A stretch of 64,000 bases of DNA from Betaproteobacteria bacterium (lineage in GTDB: Bacteria; Pseudomonadota; Gammaproteobacteria; Burkholderiales; SG8-39): the NCBI GenBank assembly GCA_016713125.1, contig JADJPT010000019.1, positions 1 to 64,000 of the forward strand, read 5' to 3'. A model generated the notes under the pieces. The model worked only from the letters and a program-made list of their open reading frames with translations, was not told the DNA's origin and searched no databases. Position 1 is the first letter of the stretch, and every line of letters starts with the position of its first letter. Position numbers and translations under genes: made by a program. Shown piece by piece: positions 44,926 through 52,945 of the stretch.

Positions 44926-45210
44926 TTAACGCCAAAGTTTGGTCACAGGGAGTTCACGGAGAATGCGCGACAGTTCTCCCTCAGTGACCTGAATCGACTC
45001 CGTCATGCCGAATCCACCCAAAAGTGACCGCTTCGTAGCGCCGATAGTGCTTTCAATCGGTGTCTTCGATTGAGTGAGAGAGAGGCACGCGGTTGTAGTG
45101 ACTGTATGTCCCTCGCCACGAAGGATAGCTCCGCCGAAGAATCCACGACATTGAATACCCGCCACGAACTTTGCAAACGCCGCTTCGCTGAACTGTTGCT
45201 CCTTCCTCAT
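44926..45210 (-). CDS. hypothetical protein (94 aa)
   Basis: Not recognised. Ninety-four residues, beginning MRKEQQFSEAAFAKFV, with GGAILRGEGHTVTTTACLSL mid-way and a charged end (GELSRILRELPVTKLWR). Its ATG overlaps the TGA of a short upstream frame (ATGA), as in translationally coupled gene pairs. Composition is like the rest of the island. Could be a real small gene or chance. Confidence 0.35.
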   Translation of the reverse strand: MRKEQQFSEAAFAKFVAGIQCRGFFGGAILRGEGHTVTTTACLSLTQSKTPIESTIGATKRSLLGGFGMTESIQVTEGELSRILRELPVTKLWR

Positions 45211-45353
45211 CTCAGTTCGGCCTCTGCGACCCTGCCATGAAATGTTTCTACTTCGTTTGATCTAGCCTTCTCCCTAGCTCTATCAAAAGCGTCAAGCATC
45301 TCCTTCCGAGCGGTCAGAAACTGCTTCTATCCTTGCGTAGGAAACTCGATCAT
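45207..45353 (-). pseudogene. 49-codon remnant with an in-frame TAG
   Basis: From ATG at 45353, MIEFPTQG is followed by TAG (45329-45327), then coding-like sequence KQFLTARKEMLDAFDRA to VETFHGRVAEAELR and TGA. The last part is reminiscent of the N-terminus of DUF6602-type proteins, from memory. Either the remnant of a larger gene, or a 30-residue coupled ORF from the internal ATG. Confidence 0.25.
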
Positions 45354-45512
45354 GAGTTTATCGACCATCGATGAGCGCACTTAACTTATGAACTTACCGG
45401 AAGCAACCGGGATGTCGCTTAGGCCACAAGGATGATGATGACACTGGCCGTCTCGCTGCCTAAGCGCCTTACTGGTAGGTACCATTCCAGCGAAAGTTCA
45501 GAGCTCATACGC
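45354..45512. other. intergenic, nothing recognised
   Basis: Low-GC spacer between the remnant and the nucleotidase gene. No feature seen. Confidence 0.3.
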
Positions 45513-46477
45513 TTAGGCGGCCGAATTCAGATCGTTGAGCGGTGAATCTGATTTGTAAGGGACCTTCCCAGCCGGAACATGTTTGGCCGCCGACTCTAGG
45601 TGAACATCTTGGTCATCAAAGAAGATGTGCGCTCGAAAAGCCTTAAGCACCTTGGCCTTCTCGAGCCCACCAAGGAAGAATATCTCGTTCACATACACGC
45701 CCCAGTGGCGGAGCGTTTTGATGACTCGCAGCTCGGCAGGGGCATTGCGTGCAGTAACGATTGCCAGGTGCACAGGAGAGAGTTCAACGCTGAAGGGCAA
45801 GCGACTCTGGAGCTTTGCCAGTTTCCGGAGGAATTGAGCGTACGGCCCCTCTTGCATCGGAGTATCTTGATTCGCGTCCTCAGTCTTGTGGAAGCTGCTG
45901 AGGCCTTCAGCTTTGTAGACGATCTCACTGCTTTCGCCAAAAAGCACAGCATCACCATCGAACGCGATACGCACCTGTCCTTCGGGGATAGTCGACATGT
46001 CGCTGGGCGGTGACTTGACGATTGCCGTGGCACAGTTCCCTGCGTCACCGACGCGCTGCGCGTCCTTAGGGTTGGTCGTAAGAAAGAGGTCGACGTCGTA
46101 GGCCTCTAGGTAGGGAACTACGGACTCGCCACCAGTAAATGCGTGTCGCGATATCGCTAGCTCGCGGGACCGGATGTTGTTGAACACGCGAACGCCTGTC
46201 TCTGGGCTATTCCGAGACATTACGACGACTTCAACCAGCGGTGATTCATCGTCCTTTCGATGCTGGTTGAGCGCCAGCAATGCACGAACAAGCGGCATGC
46301 CTGTCCCGTCTCGAAGGGGTTCATTCTCATGTGCAAGTGCATATGCGCGGTACTCGGCGATGGCCGTTTGGGGATCGCTCTGAAATTTGGATTGAAACGC
46401 CGAGTCTGACTCGGTCATGTCAAAGAGCGCAGTCAAGCGACGCCGACGACAAGGGTGTTGGAGAGATCGAGCGGCAT
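45513..46477 (-). pseudogene. 5'-nucleotidase (cytosolic cN-I family), one frameshift near the start
   Basis: Family pattern: TALFDMTESDSAF, ENEPLRDGTGMPLVRALLALN, VVVMSRNSPETGVRVFNNI, AFTGGESVVPYLEAYDVDLFL and VRIAFDGDAVLF (HAD-type Asp). The usual start, MPLDLSNTLVVGVA, is in another frame from ATG 46477; one missing base at about 46433-46437 joins it to TALFDM, giving 322 codons. Dephosphorylates nucleoside monophosphates in the cytoplasm. In the island downstream of DarT/NADAR but not clearly in one operon. Only the first 14 residues would be lost if translation began at an internal start, so a product may still be made. Confidence 0.78.
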
Positions 46478-46864
46478 ATGTTGACTCGCAGCCTGTCGAA
46501 CCTAACGTAATGCTATACAGCAGATTCGCTGCATAACCCGGACCGGTGTGCCTTAATCTTGAGACTCTGAGGTAAATACATACAGTTGATTCAATAGGTT
46601 GCGCGATCTTACCGTATGAGATCACAGCATTTACACTCCATGAATACCGACATTGCCCTAGAGGACGCCCTGCCAACAATCTTGAAAACTAGCTAAAGAG
46701 CCCCTAGACCGACCCTGAGACAGCATACGAACAGGAAAGGTTGATGTCCATGGGGCGAACGCTTTGTTGCGCAGCAGCGCATCACACGCGCGTGAGGGGC
46801 TCTCCGGGCATGGCCAGGAACAGCCGCAAAGCGGATGCAAAGCCCAGAACACCAAATCGGTCTT
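46478..46864. other. non-coding stretch at the right end of the island
   Basis: No supported gene. Contains the likely promoter region of the nucleotidase (minus strand, AT-rich around 46493-46600). Base composition changes back to GC-rich near 46740-46900. Confidence 0.45.
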
Positions 46865-47100
46865 CTGTCCAATCCTCCAAAGCACTCCCGAAGGGCCGTG
46901 CAGGCAGAAAACCCGCATGTGCCAGGGCTGCGCCTCGACCGCGCAGCAGCGCACCCCGTACCGTTCCACCACGCCGCTGGGCTGCACATGGTTCCACCAT
47001 GCGTCCACGCCCTCGACGAGGATGTGCATCATGAGGTTCTCGGCCAGCCCCTAGGCGCAACAGGCAGTAATCCTGCAGCAGGAAGCGCACCTGCCTGAAG
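46865..47100 (-). pseudogene. C-terminal remnant of a VOC-family (glyoxalase) gene
   Basis: Two frames show a familiar VOC C-terminus: FLLQDYCLLR, then LAENLMMHILVEGVDAWWNHVQ, VERYGVRCCAVEAQPWHMR and HGPSGVLWRIGQ. The N-terminal half is missing and there is a frame change near 47040-47050. The remains lie between the dctM 3' end and the island, which suggests that insertion or deletion at the island boundary removed the rest. Confidence 0.6.
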
Positions 47101-47129
47101 TGAGTCACGCCTCAAGAACCGGCAGAGCC

Positions 47130-48432
47130 TTACTTCATCAACCCCGGCAAAAACAGCACGATCTGCGGCACCAGCACCACCACCGCCAGGCGGATCACGT
47201 CGGCGATGGCGAAGGGGGTGATCCAGCGCCACAGCACGGGCAGCGGGGTCTTGAGCATGGACTGCACCACGAACAGGTTCATGCCCACCGGCGGGCTGAT
47301 CAGGCCCAGCTCGACCACCATGACGATGACGATGCCGAACCAGATCGGGTCGAAGCCCAGGCCCACCACCAGCGGGAAGAAGATCGGCACCGTGAGCAGG
47401 ATCATCGAGAGTTCCTCGAAGAAGGTGCCGAGCACGATGTAGAGCAGCAGGATCATCGTGATCACCAGCAGCGGCTGCACGCCGAAGGCGGTGACCGCCT
47501 CGCCCGGCGCGTTGGGCAGGCCGGCGGAGTTCATGAACTGCGAGAACATCAGCGCGCCGATCAGGATGGCGAACAGCGCGCCGGTGGTGCGCGCGGTCTC
47601 GATCGCGCATTCCATCAGCGAGGCCCAGGTGAGGCTGCGGCGCCACAGCGCGAAACCGAAGGCGCCCGAGGCGCCGATCGCGCCGCCCTCGGTGGCCGTG
47701 AAAGCGCCGAAGTACAGCCCGCCCATCACCAGCAGGAACAGGGCCAGCACCGGCCAGACGTGGGCGAAGGATTTCAAAGCCAGCGCCAGCGGCACCTTGT
47801 CGCCGCGCGGGCCGGCGGCGGGGTTCTTCCAGACGATGATCTGGATGGTCAGCGCGTACAGCAGGATGGCCAGCACGCCGGGGATCAACCCGGCGATGAA
47901 CAGCTTGGCCACGTCGGTGCCGGTCATCACGCCGTAGATCACCATGATCACCGAGGGCGGGATCAGGATGCCCAGCGTTCCGCCGGCGCAGATCGAGGCC
48001 GCCGCCAGGCCCTCGTGGTAGCCGTAGCGGCGCATCGAGGGCGCGGCGATGCGCGAGAAGGTGGCCGCGGTGGCCACCGAGGAACCGCACACCGCAGCGA
48101 AGCCGCCGCAGGCGATGATGGTGGCCATGGCCAGGCCGCCGCGCCGGTGGCCGATCAGCGCGTTGCACGAGTCGTAGAGGTCCGCGGCGATGCCCGGAGC
48201 GCGCGACGAAGGCGCCCATCAGGATGAACATCGGCACCACCGAGAGCTCGTAGCTGGTGGTCTGCGACATCGGGATCTGGCCGAGCAGGCCCAGCGCCGG
48301 GTCCACGCCCAGCACCGCGACGATGCCGCCCACGCCGACGATCAGCATGGCGAAGGCGATCGGCACGCCGGCCAGCAGCAGCAGGGTCAGCGCGCCGAAG
48401 CCGCCCAGCGCGTACCACCAGGTCATCGCCAT
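47130..48432 (-). pseudogene. TRAP transporter large permease (DctM), one frameshift
   Basis: N-terminal helix TWWYALGGFGALTLLLLAGVP and FILMGAFVARSG from ATG 48432, then, in another frame, IAADLYDSCNALIGHRRGGL to the end LPGLMK. One extra G at about 48193-48196 (TCCGGG instead of TCCGG) causes the break; 434 codons after repair. About twelve membrane segments, GGTLGILIPPSVIMVIYG and VVELGLISPPVGMNLFVVQ are typical. Integral membrane partner for DctP/DctQ. Confidence 0.85.
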
Positions 48433-48439
48433 GCGGGGC

Positions 48440-48940
48440 TCACAGCGCCGTCCCCTGCGGGCCTTCGCCGGCGAAGGTTTCCTCGGGCGCGCGCGCATCG
48501 CGCCAGGCGCAGTAGGCGAACACGCACACCGCCACCACGCACAGCACGGCCATCGCGTACGCGACGTAGCCGCGCGGCACGCCCAGCACCAGCGTGGTCT
48601 CGCGGCTGTCGAGCAGCGCCCCGCCGCGTACCCAGATGCGCCAGCCCAGCACCGCCACGGCCAGCGCGCAGACCAGGTCGCCGGCCACGCGCTGCCAGCG
48701 GCGCGCCCAGCGCGGCACCTTCGATTCGAGCAGGTCCACGGTGATGTGCTCGCGGCGGATCGCGGCCAGCGACATGCCGCCGAAGATCACCATCGCCATG
48801 CTGATCTCGGTCATCTCGAACGCGCCCTTGAGCGGCGCATTGAGGAAGTAGCGCAGCGCCACGTCGACGGTGGTCACCCCCATCATGAACAGGACGAGGG
48901 CGCCGCAGGCCGCGGCGAACAGGTGGCCGAGCTTGTTCAT
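48440..48940 (-). CDS. TRAP transporter small permease (DctQ)
   Basis: A 166-residue four-helix protein; ATG at 48940 is preferred to the TTG just upstream. FMMGVTTVDVALRYFLNAPLKGAFEMTE and REHITVDLLES are typical DctQ motifs. Ends 7 nt before dctM. A rho-independent terminator lies between it and the upstream dctP gene. Confidence 0.88.
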   Translation of the reverse strand: MNKLGHLFAAACGALVLFMMGVTTVDVALRYFLNAPLKGAFEMTEISMAMVIFGGMSLAAIRREHITVDLLESKVPRWARRWQRVAGDLVCALAVAVLGWRIWVRGGALLDSRETTLVLGVPRGYVAYAMAVLCVVAVCVFAYCAWRDARAPEETFAGEGPQGTAL

Positions 48941-48941
48941 C

Positions 48942-48969
48942 AAAAAAGAACACCCGCCGCAGCGGGTGT
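48942..48969 (-). terminator. intrinsic terminator between dctP and dctQ
   Basis: On the minus strand ACACCCGC (48969-48962), loop TGCG, GCGGGTGT (48957-48950), then TCTTTTTT. The T-run ends one base before the dctQ ATG. It would stop part of the transcripts after dctP, giving more binding protein than permease. Confidence 0.75.
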
Positions 48970-48989
48970 CCCGTTCTGTCGCGTGGCGC

Positions 48990-50054
48990 TCAGACCACGT
49001 TGACGCGCTTGGCCGCGGCGTAGCGCGCGGCCATGTCGTCGGCGTACTTCATGATCTCGGCGCCCGGCAGGCCCTTCTCCTTGGCCTTGGCCAGCCAGTC
49101 GTCGTCCAGGCTCTTCAGCGCGGCCTTGATCTTGGCCGTGTCGGTGGCCGGCAGCGAGGAGAAGCGCACGCCGGCCTTCTCCAGCGCGGCGCGGCCCAGG
49201 TTGTCACCCGAGGTCCAGGCCCAGGCGGCGTTCAGCGCCATGGCCATGCCGCCGTGCTTCTCGATCGCGGCCTTGGCCTTGGGGTGCAGCGAGTCCCACT
49301 TCTTCTGGTTGAAGCCCAGCCAGAAGGTGTCGGTGTAGATCAGGCCGCCGGGGATCTTGATCGCGCTCTTGATCGCCGGGGTGATCTTGAAGAACTCGAT
49401 CGACTCCATGGGGAAGGTGATGCCGTCGGCCACGCCGGACATCATCGCCTGCTGCGCCTCGGTGGGCGGCAGCTGCACGGGCGTGCCGCCCAGCGCCTGG
49501 ATGATGCGCCCGGTGATCGCCGAGCCGACGCGGATCTTCTTGCCCTTCAGGTCGTCGATGGTCTTGAGCGGCTCGCCGCGCATGAAGATCGACGGCTCGG
49601 AGTGCACCCACAGCCCGGCGATGTGCACGCCCTTGTGCTCGTTGTAGCGCGCGCCGTAGCGCTGGAAGGTCGACCAGGCGGCGGCCGAACCGGCCCACGG
49701 GTCCGGCGTCTGGAACGGCAGGCCCATCACCTCGGTCATCAGGAAGCGGCCCGGGTTGTGGCCCAGCACGCCGTAGCCGACGTCGATCGCGCCGTTGGCG
49801 CAGAAGTCGTAGTACTCGGGCGGGCGGCCGATCGAGGCGCTCATGATGTCGAACTTCACCGTGCCCTCGCTGTCGGCTTCCACGGCCTGCGCCCAGGGGC
49901 GCACGATGCCGGAGACGATCAGGTGGTGCTGGGGCAGCCAGCTGCCCACGCGCAGCGTGACAGCCTGCGCCTGCGCGGTCTTGGAGGTGACGATCGCCGG
50001 GCCGGCAACGGCGGCGGCAGCGGCGGTCTGGAGGAATTTGCGGCGCGTGGTCAT
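48990..50054 (-). CDS. TRAP transporter substrate-binding protein (DctP)
   Basis: A 354-residue periplasmic binding protein with a Tat leader MTTRRKFLQTAAAAAV (RRKFLQ) cleaved near TAQA. Then TLRVGSWLPQHHLIVSGIVRPW; LKTIDDLKGKKIRVGSAITG with the ligand-carboxylate Arg region; VADGITFPMESIEFF. Feeds DctQM downstream. The adjacent dehydratase and DenD-like dehydrogenase suggest a sugar acid as ligand. Confidence 0.92.
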   Translation of the reverse strand: MTTRRKFLQTAAAAAVAGPAIVTSKTAQAQAVTLRVGSWLPQHHLIVSGIVRPWAQAVEADSEGTVKFDIMSASIGRPPEYYDFCANGAIDVGYGVLGHNPGRFLMTEVMGLPFQTPDPWAGSAAAWSTFQRYGARYNEHKGVHIAGLWVHSEPSIFMRGEPLKTIDDLKGKKIRVGSAITGRIIQALGGTPVQLPPTEAQQAMMSGVADGITFPMESIEFFKITPAIKSAIKIPGGLIYTDTFWLGFNQKKWDSLHPKAKAAIEKHGGMAMALNAAWAWTSGDNLGRAALEKAGVRFSSLPATDTAKIKAALKSLDDDWLAKAKEKGLPGAEIMKYADDMAARYAAAKRVNVV

Positions 50055-50128
50055 ACGGTTTCCTTGCGACGGTAGGGGGATCAGGAGCGGGATTTTACCT
50101 TGCCGGCCGCGTTGCACGCGTTCGGACT

Positions 50129-51856
50129 TCAGCCTTTGGGGGTGCGGCGCTTCGCACCGCCGCTGTGCGTGACCGCGCCCAGGTTGGCCGGGCCGACCAG
50201 CGCGGCGTACTTCTCCAGCGCGCCGTTCAACGGCGCGCGGCGCGGCGCCTTCCAGGCCTTCCTGCGCCGCGCGAACTCGGCGGCCGACACTTCGGCGTTC
50301 AGCGTGCCCTTGACGGCGTCGATGACGATGCGATCGCCCTCCTTCACCAGCGCCAGCGGGCCGCCGGCGCCGGCTTCGGGAGAGGCATAGCCGATCATCA
50401 TGCCGCGCGTGGCGCCCGAGAAGCGCCCGTCGGTGAGCAGCGCCACCGATTCGCCCGCGCCCTGCCCGTACAGCAGCGCCGTCACGCCCAGCATCTCGCG
50501 CATGCCCGGCCCGCCCTTCGGACCCTCGTAGCGGATCACCAGCACGTCGCCCGGCTGGTAGGCGCGCTTCTGCACCACGGCGTTGCACGCCTCCTCGGAG
50601 TCGAACACGCGCGCGCGACCGGTGAAGCGCAGGTTCTTCAGCCCCGCCACCTTCAGCAGCGCGCCGTCGGGCGCCAGGTTGCCCTTGAGCACCACGATGC
50701 CGCCGCTTTCCATGATCGGCGTCTTGCGCACCACCTCGCCGTCGGCGCCGGGGTGGTCGCGCAGTTCCTGTTCCAGCGTGGTGCCGAAGATGGTCAGGCA
50801 GTCGCCGTGCAGCACGCCGCGCCTGAGCAGCTCGCGCAGCACGTTGTAGACGCCGCCCACGGCGTGCAGGTCCTTGGCGAGGAAGCGCCCGCCGGGCTTC
50901 ATGTCGGCGATCAGCGGCGTTCTCTTCGAGATGCGCGCCAGGTCGTCGAGCGAGAAGCGGATGCCCGCCTCGTGCGCCAGCGCCGGGATGTGCAGGCCGG
51001 CGTTGGTCGAGCCGCCGGTGGCCGCCACCGCGGCGCAGGCGTTCTCCAGGCTCTTCTTCGTGACCAGGTCGCGCGGCAGCGGCCCGCCGTTCTTGAGGAT
51101 ATCCATGACCACGCGCCCGGCCTCGCGCGCGATGCCCGGGCGCTCGCGCGCCATGGCCGGCGTGGTCGACGACCCGGGCAGCGCCAGGCCGAGGGTCTCG
51201 GACACCATGCCCATGGTGTTGGCGGTGAACTGGCCCGGGCAGGCGCACAGCCCGGGCAGGCAGACGTGCTCGAGCTCGTCGAGCTCCTGCGCCGTCATGG
51301 TGCCGGCCATCACCCCGCCGACCGCCTCGTAAGTGTCGAGCACGGTGACGTCGCGCCCGCGCCAGCGGCCCGGCAGCGCGGCGCCGCCGTAGACGAACAC
51401 CGCGGGCAGGTTCAGCCGCACCATGGCCATCATCATGCCGGGCAGGGTCTTGTCGCAGCCGGCGAAGGTCACCAGCCCGTCGTAGGCGTGGCCGCGGCAC
51501 ACCGCCTCCACGCCGTCGGCGATCAGCTCGCGCGAGGGCAGCGAATAGCGCATGCCGCCGTGGTTCATCGACATCGAGTCGGCCACCGAGATCGAGGCGA
51601 AATCGAAGGGCACGCCGCCCGAGGCGCGCACCGCCTCGCAGGCCGCCTGGGCCTGCGCGCCCAGCATCGCGTTGCAGGGCGTGACGCGCCCGTCGGTGCT
51701 GGCCACGCCGATGAAGGGCTTGGCGATGTCGGCGTCGGTCAGGCCCAGGCCGCGCAGGAAGGCGCGGTGCGGTGCGCGGTCCAGGCCATCGGTGGTGATG
51801 CGCGAAGGCAGGATGGGGATGGTCTTGCGCGAGGTCTTCTTCTTGGGCGTGGCCAT
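50129..51856 (-). CDS. IlvD/Edd family dehydratase (dihydroxy-acid or aldonate dehydratase)
   Basis: A 575-residue Fe-S dehydratase. Cysteines for the cluster: TPCNAML, AGCDKTLPGMM and LCACPGQFTANTM. The last motif differs from the CGGM form of classical IlvD, in which case a sugar-acid specific member is possible. SMNHGGMRYSLPSRELIAD and DGRFSGATRGMMIGY are conserved. Follows DenD-like gene with the TRAP genes downstream on the same strand, hence a catabolic role is likelier than branched-chain biosynthesis. Confidence 0.88.
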   Translation of the reverse strand: MATPKKKTSRKTIPILPSRITTDGLDRAPHRAFLRGLGLTDADIAKPFIGVASTDGRVTPCNAMLGAQAQAACEAVRASGGVPFDFASISVADSMSMNHGGMRYSLPSRELIADGVEAVCRGHAYDGLVTFAGCDKTLPGMMMAMVRLNLPAVFVYGGAALPGRWRGRDVTVLDTYEAVGGVMAGTMTAQELDELEHVCLPGLCACPGQFTANTMGMVSETLGLALPGSSTTPAMARERPGIAREAGRVVMDILKNGGPLPRDLVTKKSLENACAAVAATGGSTNAGLHIPALAHEAGIRFSLDDLARISKRTPLIADMKPGGRFLAKDLHAVGGVYNVLRELLRRGVLHGDCLTIFGTTLEQELRDHPGADGEVVRKTPIMESGGIVVLKGNLAPDGALLKVAGLKNLRFTGRARVFDSEEACNAVVQKRAYQPGDVLVIRYEGPKGGPGMREMLGVTALLYGQGAGESVALLTDGRFSGATRGMMIGYASPEAGAGGPLALVKEGDRIVIDAVKGTLNAEVSAAEFARRRKAWKAPRRAPLNGALEKYAALVGPANLGAVTHSGGAKRRTPKG

Positions 51857-51868
51857 TTTCAGTCCAGA

Positions 51869-52837
51869 TCAGTCCAGAGTGGCGATATATTCGGCGACGA
51901 TCTCGTCGACCGAGGCGTTATGCGGAAAGCCCAGCGCGGCGGCGCGCGCCGAGAACGTGGATTGGGCGACGGCGTCCATCACCGGCTGGATGGCCGGGTC
52001 GGGTTCGAAGCGCACGCGGCCCAGGCGGCGCGCGGGCGCCAGCGCGGCGGCCTGGCGCTGCACTGCGGCCCACATTTCGGCGCCGCTCACCGGGATGCCG
52101 GTCAGCAGCACCGTGCGGTCCAGCCCGAGCGCCGGCGTGGGCAGGTCGAAGGCGTGCAGCAGCGCGGCCACCACCCTGCCCACCGAGATGCAGGCCATGC
52201 CGGTGGCTTCGCGCACCGGGCAGACGTAGTCGCGCCCGGCCAGGGGCTCGCGCGCCAGCGCGCTGGTCCAGCCCGAGAGCGCGGTGTTGGCCGAGCCGCC
52301 GCGCACCATCACCGTGGGCAGGCGCAGGCTGCGGCCGTCGACGTAGCCGCGCCGCGTCATGTCGTTGATCAGCACCTCGCACATCAGCTTCTGCGCGCCG
52401 TACGACAGGCGCGGCGCGGGCCGCGTGTCGTCGGTGACGTGCAGGCGCTCGTGCGCGGCGATCTGCGCATCGTCGGCACGGTACACCGCGATCGAGGAGG
52501 TGAACACGAAGCGCGGCGCGTTGCCGGCCAGGCGCGCGGCCTCGAGCAGGTCGCGCGTGGCCTCGAAGTTCACCTTCATGCCCAGTTCGTAGTTCTGCTC
52601 CGCGCCGCCGGACACCAGCGAGGCGAGGTGGAAGATCGCGTCGATGCGCGCATCGACCAGCGAGCGCGCCATCGGCGCATAGGCCAGGTTGCCGCTGAGG
52701 TTCTCGACCTTGGGATGCGCGATGGCCGCATCGGCCTGGTCGAAGGCGAGGATGCGCGACACGTCGGCGCGCTGCGCCAGCGCGCCGACCAGCGCGCGGC
52801 CGATGAATCCGGCTGCGCCGGTGACCAGTACGTTCAA
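51869..52837 (-). CDS. NAD-dependent epimerase/dehydrogenase (D-erythronate dehydrogenase-like)
   Basis: A 322-residue extended SDR: VLVTGAAGFIGRALV (about 3-17), TSSIAVY and YGAQKLMCE (catalytic Tyr, Lys). Start is TTG 52837 with GGAG seven bases upstream; no ATG fits. Resembles DenD of erythronate catabolism, which oxidises D-erythronate to 2-oxo-tetronate. First of an operon with the IlvD/Edd gene and the TRAP genes. Confidence 0.8.
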   Translation of the reverse strand: MNVLVTGAAGFIGRALVGALAQRADVSRILAFDQADAAIAHPKVENLSGNLAYAPMARSLVDARIDAIFHLASLVSGGAEQNYELGMKVNFEATRDLLEAARLAGNAPRFVFTSSIAVYRADDAQIAAHERLHVTDDTRPAPRLSYGAQKLMCEVLINDMTRRGYVDGRSLRLPTVMVRGGSANTALSGWTSALAREPLAGRDYVCPVREATGMACISVGRVVAALLHAFDLPTPALGLDRTVLLTGIPVSGAEMWAAVQRQAAALAPARRLGRVRFEPDPAIQPVMDAVAQSTFSARAAALGFPHNASVDEIVAEYIATLD

Positions 52838-52945
52838 TTCAGACTCCAGGCCGGGGACGGCCCCCGATATCCGCAAACCCGGGACGCCCCGCGGTTTCGG
52901 GATGGGATACTAGCGTCAAACGCGGGCCGCGGCCCGCCTGTGCAC

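Noticed and set aside
11374..48432. Stop codons in the broken genes as further selenocysteine sites
   Set aside because: In each case the conserved protein resumes in a different frame, so an indel explains it; only the UGSC gene keeps frame through TGA.
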